Positions 33,112 to 43,802 of a stretch of DNA of 64,000 nucleotides are shown piece after piece; the first letter of the stretch is position 1; each line of letters begins with the position of its first letter. Both the position numbers and the translations under genes were made by a program. Source of the DNA: Gemmatimonadota bacterium (lineage in GTDB: Bacteria; Gemmatimonadota; Gemmatimonadetes; Longimicrobiales; Gaopeijiaceae); assembly GCA_009838975.1 (NCBI GenBank), contig VXQO01000079.1:1-64000 (forward strand), read 5' to 3'. The notes beneath the pieces are model-generated. The model saw nothing but the letters and a program-made list of their open reading frames with translations, did no database searches and was not told where the DNA came from.

Positions 33112-33759
33112 ATGCTGGAACTCAACTGCCGATGGTTTTTCGAGACGTATTCCGACTACCGTGATGGTGGTCTCGGCATCGCCGCGCAAACCGCCGTGCA
33201 CGCTCACATGGCCTCATGCGAGCCTTGTCGGCGCTACGACAGGGTGATTCGCACAGGCGTCTCCGTCCTGCGTGAAGAGGAAGCGCCCGCCCGGCGAAGG
33301 AACGTCCGACTCATCCCGCTCCGAAACCGCGCCTGGGCGATGGAACAGCGAGAGTCCATGGCCCTCGGATCGGCGGGGTCCGGGATCGCCACATTGGGCG
33401 TGGCGCTTGTGGCGGTGGTTCTCGGGTCGTTTGCCTGGCTTCCCCTCGTCGGTGCCGGGTCCTTCGCCGCCGCGACTCCGGAATTCGAACTGGCACCGGT
33501 CGTGGCTGCGGCCCCCGAGAGTCCGGCTCCGACACGACAGACTGTCGGATTCCGGCCGACCCGCCTGTCGTTGTCGATGCCGCTGGTCCTGTCCGAAGGC
33601 CGATCCCGCGGTTTCACCGTCCCCGACCGCCTTCCGTTGAGGTTGCAACGGGAGGGATCCGCGGACGACGTGATCTGGCCTCCGCTGCTGGTTCACGGTT
33701 CCTCCTGGTTCACGGGGCCGAACACCCCGGGACTCGCGGTGGAGGTCGATCCCGATTAG
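33112..33759 (+). CDS. membrane anti-sigma factor with zinc-binding N-terminus
   Basis: The product is 215 aa. The N-terminal cytoplasmic domain has the ZAS-type HxxxCxxC motif (AHMASCEPCRRY) typical of anti-ECF factors, a single membrane span near residues 92-116 (IATLGVALVAVVLGSFAWLP), and a periplasmic tail of about 100 residues with no recognised sensor fold. It should hold the sigma factor encoded 123 bases upstream until released. ATG 33112 lacks a visible SD, and no better in-frame start was found. Confidence 0.82.
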   Translation: MLELNCRWFFETYSDYRDGGLGIAAQTAVHAHMASCEPCRRYDRVIRTGVSVLREEEAPARRRNVRLIPLRNRAWAMEQRESMALGSAGSGIATLGVALVAVVLGSFAWLPLVGAGSFAAATPEFELAPVVAAAPESPAPTRQTVGFRPTRLSLSMPLVLSEGRSRGFTVPDRLPLRLQREGSADDVIWPPLLVHGSSWFTGPNTPGLAVEVDPD

Positions 33760-33761
33760 GC

Positions 33762-33800
33762 TTTGCGGCGTCTCCTCCATCAACGCAGACCCGCCGCAAA
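33762..33800 (+). other. hairpin between the anti-sigma and holA genes
   Basis: TTTGCGGCG (33762-33770) and CGCCGCAAA (33792-33800) form a perfect 9-base stem with a 21-base loop, ending 6 bases before the holA GTG. No T-run follows. It may limit read-through or affect holA translation. Confidence 0.35.
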
Positions 33801-33806
33801 ACGAAC

Positions 33807-34811
33807 GTGATCCCAGTTGCTCTGCGCGCCGCCCGAGAAGGCGGGGCCTTCTTCCTTTACGGAGATGACGACTTCCGGAAGCGGGCCTCCGCCGAATTCC
33901 TGGTGCAGCGGTACGCGGATCCGTCCACGCGGGACTTCAATCTCGACCGGCTCCAGGGATCCGAGGTGTCCGTGGAGCAGTTGGCGTCGGTCATCGACAC
34001 GCCGCCCATGATGGCGCAGTGGCGGGTGGTCCATCTGAGGGAAACGGAGGCGCTGGCCGGAACTCCGAGGGCTCGCAACGTGATACTGAAGGCCGCGAAG
34101 AACCCGCCCGCCGGGTTGGTCCTCATCCTCCAGGCCACCGTTCCGGCACGGTCCAGGGCCCGGTTCTACAAGGATCTGGCCCGGCTAGCGACGTCGGTGG
34201 AATTCCGGCCGGTGCCGGTCGATGAAGTTCCCGGATGGCTGGTCGGCTGGGCGCGCGACGAGGTCGGCGTGACGATCGAGCTCGAAGCTGCGCAGGCACT
34301 GGTGGGAGCTGCGGGGACGGATCTGGGCGTGCTTGCCCAGGAGGTGCGGAAACTGGCCGAGATGGTTGGCCGGGAAGTGCCGGTGGATGTCGAAGCCGTG
34401 CGCAAAGGGGGACTGAGGCTGCCCGCGCAGGATCGGTGGGCCTGGATCGATCTCGTGGGGAACCGCAGGATCGAGGAAGCGGTAGCAACTCTCCCGATAC
34501 TGCTCGCCCAGAATGAAACGGCCGTTGGACTGGTGATAGGGCTTTCGACGCAGCTGCTGCGGATCGGCATGGCTTCCGAGGGTGGAGTCCGGGCCCTGGA
34601 GTCCGCCCTGCCTCCGTACCAGCGCTTTCTGGCGCGGCGCATCGCCGGGCAGGCTCGCCGCTGGACGCGAGCGGAGCTGGTGCAGGCGATCCGCGGACTC
34701 CGCCGGTTGGATCAACTCCTCAAGGCCAGCGCAATAGCGGACGAAGTGCTCGTGGAGGAATGGCTTCTCTCCTGCCGCCTGACACGGGTTCCGCGGAGGG
34801 CGATGTCGTGA
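33807..34811 (+). CDS. holA: DNA polymerase III delta subunit
   Basis: The 334-aa clamp-loader subunit opens the sliding clamp. The N-terminal AAA+-like domain begins [15 protein letters not shown], and later segments [20 protein letters not shown] and the C-terminal collar helices ([29 protein letters not shown]) match HolA. GTG start at 33807. The stop overlaps the copper ATPase start in GTGA. Confidence 0.9.
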   Translation: MIPVALRAAREGGAFFLYGDDDFRKRASAEFLVQRYADPSTRDFNLDRLQGSEVSVEQLASVIDTPPMMAQWRVVHLRETEALAGTPRARNVILKAAKNPPAGLVLILQATVPARSRARFYKDLARLATSVEFRPVPVDEVPGWLVGWARDEVGVTIELEAAQALVGAAGTDLGVLAQEVRKLAEMVGREVPVDVEAVRKGGLRLPAQDRWAWIDLVGNRRIEEAVATLPILLAQNETAVGLVIGLSTQLLRIGMASEGGVRALESALPPYQRFLARRIAGQARRWTRAELVQAIRGLRRLDQLLKASAIADEVLVEEWLLSCRLTRVPRRAMS

Positions 34812-37093
34812 ATCCGGCGGAAGCGCGCGCGACCGGAGTGCCGGGCAGCGAATTCCGGCTTCGCATCCGGGGAATGCACTGCGCGTCGTGCGTTTCCACG
34901 GTTGAAGGCGCCCTCGCGGCGGTGGAGGGCGTCGCCGAAGCGCAAGTCAACCTCGTTGACGAATCCGCCCGTGTGACGGTGCAGGCGGGAGCGGCCGCGG
35001 AAGCCTCGCTCCTGGATGCCGTGGAGAGGGTCGGCTACGCGGCCGAAGTGGTTGCGGAAACGGGCGGGGAAGCGATGGAAGCGGAGCGCGCCCGCGACCA
35101 GGAGCGCGAGGCGGAACATCGGGATCTCATGCGTCGGTTCGGGGTCGGCGTGGCCTGCGGCGTCCCTGTCGTGCTCATCGGGCACTGGGAGATGATCCCG
35201 GGACTTCCGGTGCCGGCTCCCGAGGTTTTGCGTGCGGCATCGTGGCTTTCGGGCATCCTCACACTGCCGATCCTCCTGTACGTGGGCCGGCGGTTCTTCG
35301 TCGGGGGCTGGACCGCCGCCCGCAGGGGGTCCGCCAACATGGACACCCTGGTGGCTCTGGGCACCGGCGCCGCCTGGCTCTACTCGACTACCGTCCTGCT
35401 GGCACCCGGACTTTTTCCAGCCGGCAGCGGACGGCCGTTCTATGAGGCGGTCGCGGTGGTGATCACGCTGGTCGTACTCGGCCAGGCGGTGGAATCGCGG
35501 GCGAAGGGCCGCACCGCCAGGGCGCTGAGGGCGCTGCTCGACCTTTCGCCGCAGGAAGCCGAGCTGCTCGGACCGGACGGAACCAGGACCGTGCCTCTGG
35601 CCGAGGTGAGGCCGGGTGATCGTGTGCAGGTACGGCCCGGCGCTCGCGTGCCCCTGGACGGACGGGTCCGGCTCGGAATCAGTGAAGTCGACGAATCGAT
35701 GCTCACTGGCGAGAGCGTTCCCGTGGTCAAGTCTCCGGGTGATCGGGTCGCAGGTGGGACCGTCAACGGCACGGGTGCGTTGACCGTCGAGGTGACGCGT
35801 GTCGGCGAGGACACCGTGCTGGCCCGCATCGTCGACATGGTAAGGCGTGCCCAGAGCAGCAAGCCCCGGATTCAGAGGACGGTGGATCTGGTGGCCGGCC
35901 GCTTCGTGCCGGCGGTGATCGCCGTTGCTCTGGCCACCTTCGGCGCATGGTACCTGTTCGGCCCCGATCCCCGGCTTAACTTCGCCATGGTCACCTCGGT
36001 TTCGGTCCTCGTGATCGCGTGCCCCTGTGCGCTGGGGCTGGCGACGCCCATCTCGGTCATGATCGCGATCGGCAAGGCCGCCTCGCACGGGGTGCTCATT
36101 CGTGACGGCGAGGCGCTGCAGAGAGCACGCCGGGTGGATGTGGTGGTTCTGGACAAGACCGGCACACTGACTCTCGGCAGCCCGGAGGTGGTCCGGGCGG
36201 CCCCGGCGGCACGCTTCGGCGAGGAGGAGTTCCTGAGAATCGCGGCGACGATCGAAGCCGCATCCGAGCACCCCGCCGCGAGGGCTGTAGTCGGGTACGC
36301 CGAAAAGATGGGAGTGCGCCCTGGTGAAGCGGCCAACTTCGCAGCGCATCCGGGCCAGGGGGTGTCGGCCTTCGTGGATGGCCGGCGCGTGCTCGCCGGA
36401 TCACCGGGGTTCCTGCTGGCCACGGGCGTGGAGACCGATTCCGTTGGCGAAGACCTGGGACGGATCTTCCAACAGGGCGCGACCCCGGTGGTCCTCGCGG
36501 TGAATGGCGTCGTCGCGGGGGTTTTCGGCGTGTCCGATGCCGTTCGCGAGGGCGCCCCCGCTGCGGTGGCGCGCCTGCGCCGGAGGGGCGTCGAGGTCGT
36601 CATGCTGACCGGGGATGACGAGGCCGCTGCCAGTCGTGTCGCCGCCCGGGTGGGGATCGAAACGGTCTTCGCCCGGGTGTCCCCCGCCGAAAAGGCCCGG
36701 CGGGTCGCCGCCCTGCGGGAAGGGGGCAAGGTGGTGGCGATGGTGGGTGACGGGATCAACGATGCACCGGCGCTGGCGGCGGCGGACGTGGGCATTGCAA
36801 TGGGGGGAGGCACCGACGTCGCGGTACAGACGGCTGACGCGACGCTACTCGGGGACTCGCTCCGTGGCGTCGAGACCCTGCTCCTCGTCTCGCGGGCCGC
36901 ACACCGCAACATCGTGCAGAATCTGGTCGGGGCATTCTTCTACAACGTGGTGGGCATCCCGGTGGCCGCGGGGGCTCTCTACCCGGCTCTGGGCGTCCTC
37001 CTGTCGCCCATGATCGCCGGAGCGGCCATGGCCTTCAGTTCGGTCACCGTGGTGGCGAACGCCAACCGGTTGCGCCGGTTCGAACCCGCATGA
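34808..37093 (+). CDS. copA: copper(I)-translocating P1B-type ATPase
   Basis: The 761-aa pump exports Cu+ across the inner membrane. An N-terminal metal-binding domain has GMHCASC (Cys25, Cys28). The membrane CPC site is [10 protein letters not shown] (Cys405, Cys407), the phosphorylation site is DKTGTLT (Asp449), the P1B hallmark SEHP is present, the hinge is GDGINDAP, and the last span has NVVG and MAFSS motifs of the Cu+ subgroup. GTG 34808 is chosen because GGAGGG precedes it and it overlaps holA by four bases; ATG 34760 would lie deeper inside holA. It is coupled by ATGA to mutS, an unusual setting for a metal pump. Confidence 0.94.
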   Translation: MNPAEARATGVPGSEFRLRIRGMHCASCVSTVEGALAAVEGVAEAQVNLVDESARVTVQAGAAAEASLLDAVERVGYAAEVVAETGGEAMEAERARDQEREAEHRDLMRRFGVGVACGVPVVLIGHWEMIPGLPVPAPEVLRAASWLSGILTLPILLYVGRRFFVGGWTAARRGSANMDTLVALGTGAAWLYSTTVLLAPGLFPAGSGRPFYEAVAVVITLVVLGQAVESRAKGRTARALRALLDLSPQEAELLGPDGTRTVPLAEVRPGDRVQVRPGARVPLDGRVRLGISEVDESMLTGESVPVVKSPGDRVAGGTVNGTGALTVEVTRVGEDTVLARIVDMVRRAQSSKPRIQRTVDLVAGRFVPAVIAVALATFGAWYLFGPDPRLNFAMVTSVSVLVIACPCALGLATPISVMIAIGKAASHGVLIRDGEALQRARRVDVVVLDKTGTLTLGSPEVVRAAPAARFGEEEFLRIAATIEAASEHPAARAVVGYAEKMGVRPGEAANFAAHPGQGVSAFVDGRRVLAGSPGFLLATGVETDSVGEDLGRIFQQGATPVVLAVNGVVAGVFGVSDAVREGAPAAVARLRRRGVEVVMLTGDDEAAASRVAARVGIETVFARVSPAEKARRVAALREGGKVVAMVGDGINDAPALAAADVGIAMGGGTDVAVQTADATLLGDSLRGVETLLLVSRAAHRNIVQNLVGAFFYNVVGIPVAAGALYPALGVLLSPMIAGAAMAFSSVTVVANANRLRRFEPA

Positions 37094-39699
37094 GCAAGGC
37101 GGCGAAGGGGTTCGACACACCGCTCATGCGGCAGTGGCGGCAGGTGAAATCGCGCCACCGCGACGACCTCGTCTTCTTTCGCGTCGGCGACTTCTACGAG
37201 CTCTTCTGCGAAGATGCCGAAGAGGGCTCGCGTCTGCTGGGACTGACCCTCACCTCGCGCAACAACGGGGCCGCGCAGCGGGTTCCCCTGGCGGGCGTCC
37301 CGGCGAAGGCGCTGCAGGAATACGTGGACAGGCTCGTGAAGCTCGGCCGGAAGGCCGTGATCTGCGACCAGGTCGAGGATCCCGCCGAAGCCAGGGGGAT
37401 CGTCCGCAGGGAGGTCGTCGAAACCGTCACGCCCGGGACGGTCGTTTCGGATGCGCTCCTGGATGCCAGCCGCAACAACTTCATCGTCGCGCTGGTTGCC
37501 GGCCAGCAGGAGGTCGGACTCGCCGCGCTGGATGTTTCAACCGGTCAGCTCGTGGTGCTGGGCGTTCCGCTCGCGCGCCTGAATGACGAACTCGATCGGC
37601 TGGAGCCCAGCGAACTGCTCGTGGCCGAATCGGCGGACTCCGACCTGGGAGGTCGCGACCGTGCGGTTCGGACCCAGCGCTCCGACTGGCTATTCGACCT
37701 GGTGACGGCACGCGAGGAGTTGACGCGGGGCTACGGCGTCCACTCCCTGGACGGGTTCGGATTCGAAGCCGGGGACGAACTGCTCGTCAGGGCCGCGGGG
37801 GGACTTGTCGCGCATGTCGAAGAGATCAGGCCCGGTGCCGCGGAGAACCTCTGCGCCCCCAGGATCCAGCGCTCCGACTCGGTCATGACGCTGGATTCCA
37901 TGACTCGCCGCAACCTGGAGCTGGTCGAGTCGCTTCGTCCCGATCAGACGGAGTCGTCGCTCCTGTCCGTGCTCGACCTGACGGCCACACCCATGGGGGC
38001 ACGCCTGCTGAGGAGCTGGGTGCTGCGACCGCTGCTCGACGAACGGGACATCTGGAAGAGGCAGGGCGGAGTCTCGGAGCTGTTCGACGGGCCGCACGCT
38101 CGTTCCCGCCTCCGGTCGGCGCTGGGAGGCATCCGCGATCTGGACCGCCTCGCCACCAAGATCGGGTCGGGGCGGGCGACGCCGCGGGAGGTGTTGGGGC
38201 TGGCCGAGTCGGTCCGGCAACTCCCCGGGGTGATCGAGGCGGGGGGCGAGGCCGAAAGCGACATGCTCCGCGAACTCCTGGACGGACTCGACCCGCTCGA
38301 AGACGTCGAGGCCGGGATCATAGAGGCGATCTCCGCGGACGCCCCGGCCACGTTGGGCGAAGGCGGCGTGATCCGCCGTGGATTCGACAGTGAACTCGAC
38401 CGACTCAGAGAGATCCGCGACGGAGCCGAGGGGTTCATCGCCGGTCTCCAGGCCAGGGAACGCGAACGCACCGGAATAGCCTCGCTGAAGGTCGGCCAGA
38501 ACAAGGTGTTCGGATACTACCTGGAGGTGACGCACGCGAACCGCACCCGGGTGCCCGACCACTTCATAAGAAAACAGACGCTGGCCAACGCCGAACGGTA
38601 CTTCACGCCCGAACTGAAGGACTGGGAGGAGAAGGTCTTCGACGCCGAAGACAGGATCGCGCACCTCGAGCGCACGCTCTTCCTGCGCGTGCGGGGGGAA
38701 CTCGCGAGGGCGGTGCCCAGGATCCAGGCGACCAGTCGGCGGATCGCGACCGTGGATGTCCTCGCTGCGTTGGCCGAGGTTGCGGAGCGCAACGGGTACG
38801 TGCGGCCCGAGGTCACGACCGGGTTCACGCTCGACATCGTCGCCGGCCGCCATCCGGTCGTCGAGACCGTGATGCCGGGGAGCGACTTCATTCCCAACGA
38901 CCTGCGGCTCGACGAAGAGGCGCGGATCGCGATCGTGACGGGTCCGAACATGGCCGGGAAGAGTACCGTGCTCCGCCAGACGGGCCTGATCCAGATCATG
39001 GCGCAGATCGGATCTTTCGTCCCTGCCACCCGTGCGAGGCTGGGGCTGTGCGACCGTGTCTTCACCCGCGTGGGCGCGTCGGACAACCTGCTCGCCGGGC
39101 AGTCGACGTTCATGGTGGAGATGAACGAGACCGCGGCGATCATCCACGGCGCAACCGGCCGCAGCCTGATCCTGCTGGACGAGATCGGGCGCGGCACCTC
39201 GACCTACGATGGCGTGTCCATCGCGTGGGCCGTCACGGAGCACCTGGACCAACACGTGGGCGCGAAGGCGATCTTCGCCACGCACTATCACGAACTCACC
39301 CAGCTGTCGGATGTGCTTTCCGGTGTGAAGAATCTGAACGTCGCGGTCCGCGAGGCGGGCGAGGAGATCGTCTTTCTGCGACGCCTGGAAGCGGGGGGCG
39401 CGGACCGGTCGTACGGGATCCACGTGGCGCGGCTCGCCGGAATCCCCCCTGAAGTGATCGCCAGGGCCAGGCAGTTGCTCGACGAACTGGAGGGAACCGG
39501 GGCAGGGGGGCGTGCGGGCCTCGGCCGGGCCGGCAGCGGTGCGGGAGAGGACGCTCGCGCCGGCATGGACCAGCTGTCCCTCTTCGACAGGGTGCACCCC
39601 GTTGTCGCCCACCTTCGGCGTCTCGAGCCCGACCGCATGACGCCCCTCGAGGCGTTGAGTGTAGTTTATTCTCTGCGGACATTGGCCGACGAAGCCTGA
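37090..39699 (+). CDS. mutS: DNA mismatch repair protein MutS
   Basis: The 869-aa protein recognises mismatches and starts repair. The mismatch-binding Phe-X-Glu lies in VGDFYELF (Phe35-Glu37). The ATPase has Walker [27 protein letters not shown], Walker [15 protein letters not shown] and [11 protein letters not shown] Gly/Ala-rich linker near 805-825 precedes the C-terminal helix-turn-helix end ([18 protein letters not shown]). The ATG overlaps copA by four bases. Confidence 0.97.
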   Translation: MSKAAKGFDTPLMRQWRQVKSRHRDDLVFFRVGDFYELFCEDAEEGSRLLGLTLTSRNNGAAQRVPLAGVPAKALQEYVDRLVKLGRKAVICDQVEDPAEARGIVRREVVETVTPGTVVSDALLDASRNNFIVALVAGQQEVGLAALDVSTGQLVVLGVPLARLNDELDRLEPSELLVAESADSDLGGRDRAVRTQRSDWLFDLVTAREELTRGYGVHSLDGFGFEAGDELLVRAAGGLVAHVEEIRPGAAENLCAPRIQRSDSVMTLDSMTRRNLELVESLRPDQTESSLLSVLDLTATPMGARLLRSWVLRPLLDERDIWKRQGGVSELFDGPHARSRLRSALGGIRDLDRLATKIGSGRATPREVLGLAESVRQLPGVIEAGGEAESDMLRELLDGLDPLEDVEAGIIEAISADAPATLGEGGVIRRGFDSELDRLREIRDGAEGFIAGLQARERERTGIASLKVGQNKVFGYYLEVTHANRTRVPDHFIRKQTLANAERYFTPELKDWEEKVFDAEDRIAHLERTLFLRVRGELARAVPRIQATSRRIATVDVLAALAEVAERNGYVRPEVTTGFTLDIVAGRHPVVETVMPGSDFIPNDLRLDEEARIAIVTGPNMAGKSTVLRQTGLIQIMAQIGSFVPATRARLGLCDRVFTRVGASDNLLAGQSTFMVEMNETAAIIHGATGRSLILLDEIGRGTSTYDGVSIAWAVTEHLDQHVGAKAIFATHYHELTQLSDVLSGVKNLNVAVREAGEEIVFLRRLEAGGADRSYGIHVARLAGIPPEVIARARQLLDELEGTGAGGRAGLGRAGSGAGEDARAGMDQLSLFDRVHPVVAHLRRLEPDRMTPLEALSVVYSLRTLADEA

Positions 39700-39786
39700 G
39701 TGATCCGCGCATGGCCCGTTGCAGGGCACGGAGCCTTCGGATGAACAGGAGGATAGGGCGGTGGCATCGGCAAAGGTGAATCCGTC

Positions 39787-40176
39787 GTGAAGACCGGGGG
39801 CAAGGCGGACACGGCGCGCCAGCGGGAACGCGGCGCGATTCTCGCGGCGGGGCTGCTTGCCCTTGGCTGCGACATCGGCGCCGAGACGGAAAGGCCTCGC
39901 CCTCTCTTCGAGGAGAGCCCGGTCGAATACCCGGCGGACATGTGGGACCGGGACGTCGAGGGGAGCGCCGTGGTGCGGGTGCTGGTCAGCGAGGAAGGCG
40001 GAGTCGACAGTGTGGTGGTCGCGGAGAGCAGCGGCCATCCGTCGCTGGACTCCGCAGCCGTGAAGGGGGCCAGGGTCATGCGGTTCGCTCCGGCAATCAG
40101 GCGCGGCGAGCCCCTGCGGGTGTGGGCGCGCGTACCGGTCCATTTTCTGAAGGACACGGGTGAATCGGGTGGCTGA
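39787..40176 (+). CDS. small TonB C-terminal-domain (lipo)protein
   Basis: The 129-aa product starts at GTG 39787. A short hydrophobic N-terminus (GAILAAGLLALGC) may be a lipoprotein signal with Cys28, although the lipobox is imperfect. The rest is a TonB C-terminal-like domain (SAVVRVLVSEEGGVDSVVVA, VMRFAPAIRRGEPLRVWARV) like those in the M56 sensor, here without a Pro-rich spacer. A role as an energy transducer is doubtful without a long periplasmic arm; it may only bind wall or partner proteins. It overlaps the CBS gene start by 17 bases. Confidence 0.7.
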   Translation: MKTGGKADTARQRERGAILAAGLLALGCDIGAETERPRPLFEESPVEYPADMWDRDVEGSAVVRVLVSEEGGVDSVVVAESSGHPSLDSAAVKGARVMRFAPAIRRGEPLRVWARVPVHFLKDTGESGG

Positions 40177-41608
40177 TCGAGCGGAGGACAGGAGCCGGCG
40201 GGTCGGCGCTTCGGCGCACGGACACGGGTGGCACCGGGAGCCCTACGGAAGCGTGCTTGACCTGGTGGGATGGACGCCCCTCGTGCGCCTCAATCGCGTG
40301 ACCCGGGGGATTCGGACACCCGTCTACGGGAAGGCCGAGTTCATGAACCCGGGCGGGTCGGTCAAGGATCGAATCGGCGTGGCCATCATCGAGGCGGCGG
40401 AATCGCGCGGGCTGCTGGGACCCGGGGGGACGGTGGTCGAAGGCACGAGCGGCAACACCGGGTTGGCTCTGGCCATGGCGGCGGCGATTCGCGGATACCG
40501 CTGCATCTTCACGATGCCGGACAAGATGAGCATCGAGAAGGTGAAGCTGCTGCGAGCGTTCGGGGCCGAGGTAGTCATCACACCCACCGCGGTCGCTCCC
40601 GACCACCCCGATCACTACATCAATCGCGCCCGGGCCATCGCCGAGGACCTGCCCGGCGCGTTCCTCGCCAATCAGTTCGAGAACCGGGACAACCCGGACG
40701 CCCACTACCGCACGACCGGCCCGGAAATCTGGGAGCAGACCGGTGGCGGAGTCACCCACTTCGTGGCGGGTGCCGGCACCGGAGGGACGATTTCGGGGAC
40801 CGGGAGGTACCTGAAGGAGCGGAATCCCTCGGTGCGCGTCATCGGGGTGGATCCCGCGGGATCGGTGATCTCGGGGTTCTACGAGACGGGAGAGGTCGAC
40901 GAGGGAAGGCCGTACAAGGTCGAGGGGCTCGGCAACGACAGGATACCGGGCACACTGGATCTGGAGTACGTGGACCACTACGTCACTGTGGACGACGGCG
41001 ACGCATTCCGCATGGCGCGTCGTCTGGTGGCGGAGGAAGGGCTGTTCGTGGGGGGATCCACCGGACTCATCGTCCACGCGGCGCTTGCGGAAGCCCGCCG
41101 GCTCGACGATCCGGACGCCTGCCTGGTGGCCATCCTGTGCGATTGGGGCGAGCGCTATCTGACCAAGCAGTACGACGACGAGTGGATGCGGAACAACGGC
41201 TTCCTGCAGCGTCAGCGGTCGACGGTGGCCCAGATGGCCGCCGCCAAGTTCGAGCGGCTCCCCCGGCTCCTCACCGCCGCTCCGGCGATGCCGGTGCGCA
41301 TGGCCGTGTCGACGCTTTCCTCCCACAACATCTCCCAGCTCCCGGTGGTGGTCGAAGGGGAGTGCGTGGGCAGCATTTCGGAACGGCGGCTGATGGCGGC
41401 GATCCTGTCGGATCGGTCCCTTCTGGACGCGGAGGTCGAGTGCGTCATGGGAGAACCCTACCCGGTTCTGGACGAGGGTGCGGACGGAGACACGGCGGTG
41501 CGGCTCCTGACGGGGGGAGCGGAGGCCGTGCTGATCCGGTCCGACACCCGCCTGGACGGCATCCTGACCCGCTACGACCTGGTCCGGTCCCTGGCGGCTT
41601 CGTCATGA
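40160..41608 (+). CDS. cystathionine beta-synthase-type PLP enzyme with CBS domains
   Basis: The 482-aa fold-type II enzyme has the PLP Lys in NPGGSVKDRIG and the phosphate loop EGTSGNTGLA, with GAGTGGTISG and the serine-binding GGSTGLIVHA. The last 130 residues are a pair of CBS domains (AVSTLSSHNISQLPVVVEGE). The arrangement matches cystathionine beta-synthase for transsulfuration of homocysteine with serine; cysteine synthase activity is possible. Start GTG 40160 or in-frame GTG 40169. The stop overlaps ddl in ATGA. Confidence 0.9.
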   Translation: MNRVADRAEDRSRRVGASAHGHGWHREPYGSVLDLVGWTPLVRLNRVTRGIRTPVYGKAEFMNPGGSVKDRIGVAIIEAAESRGLLGPGGTVVEGTSGNTGLALAMAAAIRGYRCIFTMPDKMSIEKVKLLRAFGAEVVITPTAVAPDHPDHYINRARAIAEDLPGAFLANQFENRDNPDAHYRTTGPEIWEQTGGGVTHFVAGAGTGGTISGTGRYLKERNPSVRVIGVDPAGSVISGFYETGEVDEGRPYKVEGLGNDRIPGTLDLEYVDHYVTVDDGDAFRMARRLVAEEGLFVGGSTGLIVHAALAEARRLDDPDACLVAILCDWGERYLTKQYDDEWMRNNGFLQRQRSTVAQMAAAKFERLPRLLTAAPAMPVRMAVSTLSSHNISQLPVVVEGECVGSISERRLMAAILSDRSLLDAEVECVMGEPYPVLDEGADGDTAVRLLTGGAEAVLIRSDTRLDGILTRYDLVRSLAASS

Positions 41609-42660
41609 GCGGGCGAACGCCCTTGCGGGTGGCTGTTCTGCTCGGCGGAAGTTCCGAGGAGCGCGGCGTGGCACTTGCGAGCGGTTGCGAGGTGGCCGCG
41701 GCGCTGCGCTCGATCGGTCACCGGGTGGTCAGCATCGATTCGGCGGTGGGACCGCTCTCCCCCGACCGGGAGCAGCTCATCCGCGCTTCCGGCATCGGGC
41801 GCGCCGAGATCCCTGTCCCCGCGCCCCGGAACCCGCATGTGCTCCCCGACGCGGCGGTGATCGCGCGCGAGCCGGCGCTCGCCGACTCGGACGTGGTCTT
41901 TCTCGCGCTCCACGGCGGCGCCGGAGAGGACGGCACCATCCAGACGCTGCTCGAGGTGTCCGGAATCGCCTACGCGGGGAGCGGACCGGTCGGATGCGCC
42001 CTCGCTATGAACAAGGACATCACGAAACGCCTGCTGAGGGACGCGGGGATTGCCACCGCCGACTGGCTCGCAGATCCTGCATCGGGCGAGGCAGTGGTGG
42101 AGCGGCTGGGGCTCCCCGTCATCGTCAAGCCCGTGTCGGGGGGGTCCTCGGTCCGCCTGGTGCTTGCGGGCTCGATTGCCGAGGTGGACGAGGCGACCGC
42201 GATCGCGGGAGGCGGAGGCGACAGCGTCATGTACGAACAGTACCTTAGCGGTCGTGAGTTCACGGTGGGGATTCTGGATGGCGAGGCACTGCCGGTGGTC
42301 GAGATCGAGCCCGTACGCGAACTCTTCGACTTCGACTGCAAGTACGAGCAGGGGATGGCGATCGAGACCGCGCCGGCACGAATCCCGCGCGAACTCGCAG
42401 GCCGGTTGCAATCCAGCGCGCTGCGGGTGCACCGTGTCCTCGGGCTGCGGCACTTCTCCCGCGTGGACTTCATCGTGGACGGGAGCGGTCGTGCCTGGTG
42501 CCTCGAAGCCAACGCACTGCCGGGATTGACGTCCAACAGCCTGCTGCCGAAGGCGGCCAGGGCGGCGGGAATTGAATTCCCCGAGCTCTGCGAACGTATT
42601 TGTAGATTGGGCCTCGAGGCCGGAGCGAGGCGGCCGGAATGGACAGGAGCGGTGGCGTGA
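41605..42660 (+). CDS. ddl: D-alanine--D-alanine ligase
   Basis: The 351-aa ATP-grasp ligase makes the D-Ala-D-Ala dipeptide of peptidoglycan. The start ATG overlaps the CBS stop; the open frame extends upstream but only as a shadow of CBS. Motifs are VAVLLGGSSEERGVALASG, FLALHGGAGEDGTIQTLLE, VIVKPVSGGSSVRLV, YEQYLSGREFTVGIL and CLEANALPGLTSNSLLPKA. In the last, Ala stands where Thr is usual, but the metal-binding Glu and Asn are kept. Confidence 0.94.
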   Translation: MSGRTPLRVAVLLGGSSEERGVALASGCEVAAALRSIGHRVVSIDSAVGPLSPDREQLIRASGIGRAEIPVPAPRNPHVLPDAAVIAREPALADSDVVFLALHGGAGEDGTIQTLLEVSGIAYAGSGPVGCALAMNKDITKRLLRDAGIATADWLADPASGEAVVERLGLPVIVKPVSGGSSVRLVLAGSIAEVDEATAIAGGGGDSVMYEQYLSGREFTVGILDGEALPVVEIEPVRELFDFDCKYEQGMAIETAPARIPRELAGRLQSSALRVHRVLGLRHFSRVDFIVDGSGRAWCLEANALPGLTSNSLLPKAARAAGIEFPELCERICRLGLEAGARRPEWTGAVA

Positions 42661-43649
42661 GATTCGGAAGGCCCGGTTCAACGGGATTCGATTCGGCCGG
42701 GTTCGGCGGAGGCCCCGGCGGCTTCACCGTTACGCCCTGGGTCAAGAGGCTGCTGATCGCCAATGCGGTCGTGTTCCTGGTCTCGGTCGGCGTGGGCTTC
42801 GAAGTCATCGCCGACCTCTTCGCCTTTTCGCCGAGCCGCCTGGCGACCAGGCCCTGGGGCATGCTCACCTACATGTTCGTGCACCAGGGACTCTGGCACC
42901 TGCTCATCAATCTCCTCTTCATCTTCTTCTTCGGACCGCCTCTGGAAGCCCGCTGGGGTTCGGACCTCTTCATCAAGTTCTACCTCGTCTGCGGACTCGG
43001 GGGCGTACTGCTCAGCTTCGTCTTTTCGGGCGCCTCGATCGTTGGAGCCTCGGCTGCCTGCTACGGGATCATGCTTTCCTTCGCGATGATCTGGCCGAAT
43101 ACGCCGGTCTACATCTGGGGCCTGGTGCCCGTGAGGGTGAAGTGGCTGGTCATATTCCTCGTGTTGCTGAGCTTTGCGAGCGCGATCGGACCGGCGCGGG
43201 ACGGCGTGGCGCACCTCGCGCACCTGGGGGGTGCCGTCGCCGGTTTCCTCCTCGTACAGAGCGGGTGGCTCCCCGGATCGGGTCGGAGCGACGCCAGGGG
43301 ACCGGGTTGGGGCACCGCCGCACGCGGACGGAAGCGAACGCCGTGGCGCAGCACGTTGGGGCGTCGCGATCGGTCGGGCCGGGGCCCGAAGGCCTACACG
43401 AGCGGTCCCGGCCGCAAAGGTCGCAAGGGCCGGCCCGATTCCCCCCCGGCCAGGGGCGAGTCCCCGGCCACGCGGGTTATCGAGGCCTTCGAGGGCCGAA
43501 GAGCGGCGAAGCGCGCCGCCAGGGAGAGCGCCGAACTCGACCGGGTCGATGCGGTGCTGGACAAGATTTCGGCCCAGGGAATCAATTCGCTGACCGCTGA
43601 AGAGCGGGATCTGCTGGACAAGGTCTCAAGGCAGACGCGAGCCAACTAG
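42639..43649 (+). CDS. rhomboid-family intramembrane serine protease
   Basis: The 336-aa protein has six membrane spans at about 36-215. The catalytic Ser138 is in VGASAACYG and the His in AHLAHLGG (His195). The oxyanion-side motif WHLLINLLF is present. It should cleave membrane proteins near the bilayer surface. A roughly 120-residue C-terminal tail is unusually basic and polar (GPGRKGRKGRPDSPP, then a predicted helix RRAAKRAARESAELDRVDAV) and resembles rhomboids with a cytosolic extension. ATG 42639 lies 22 bases inside ddl. Confidence 0.92.
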   Translation: MDRSGGVRFGRPGSTGFDSAGFGGGPGGFTVTPWVKRLLIANAVVFLVSVGVGFEVIADLFAFSPSRLATRPWGMLTYMFVHQGLWHLLINLLFIFFFGPPLEARWGSDLFIKFYLVCGLGGVLLSFVFSGASIVGASAACYGIMLSFAMIWPNTPVYIWGLVPVRVKWLVIFLVLLSFASAIGPARDGVAHLAHLGGAVAGFLLVQSGWLPGSGRSDARGPGWGTAARGRKRTPWRSTLGRRDRSGRGPKAYTSGPGRKGRKGRPDSPPARGESPATRVIEAFEGRRAAKRAARESAELDRVDAVLDKISAQGINSLTAEERDLLDKVSRQTRAN

Positions 43650-43727
43650 CCGTCGGGTGGCGCGCGGCCCCGAGGCATCGGCTGCCGCAGCTGGCCAGGG
43701 ATTCATCGACGGGCCGGCAAAGGAGTC

Positions 43728-43757
43728 TTGACCCTGCCGTGACCCGGTTTCTACAAT
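43728..43757 (+). promoter_or_regulatory. sigma-70-type promoter of the EF-G paralogue
   Basis: TTGACC (43728-43733) and TACAAT (43752-43757) are separated by 18 bases, each 5 of 6 to consensus. Transcription would begin near 43764, leaving a leader of about 40 nt with AGGGGGT before the ATG. Confidence 0.7.
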
Positions 43758-43802
43758 GCGTGGCCCTTACGAAGCGGCCAACAACACAAAACAGGGGGTG
43801 GC

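Noticed and set aside
39700-39786. Small ATG frame in the gap between mutS and the TonB-like gene
   Set aside because: It gives only a dozen codons, with no family match and an overlap with the next SD region; too short to support.
40270-41604. Extended N-terminus of ddl
   Set aside because: It overlaps the cystathionine beta-synthase gene in another frame; the ATG at 41605 gives the normal Ddl N-terminus.
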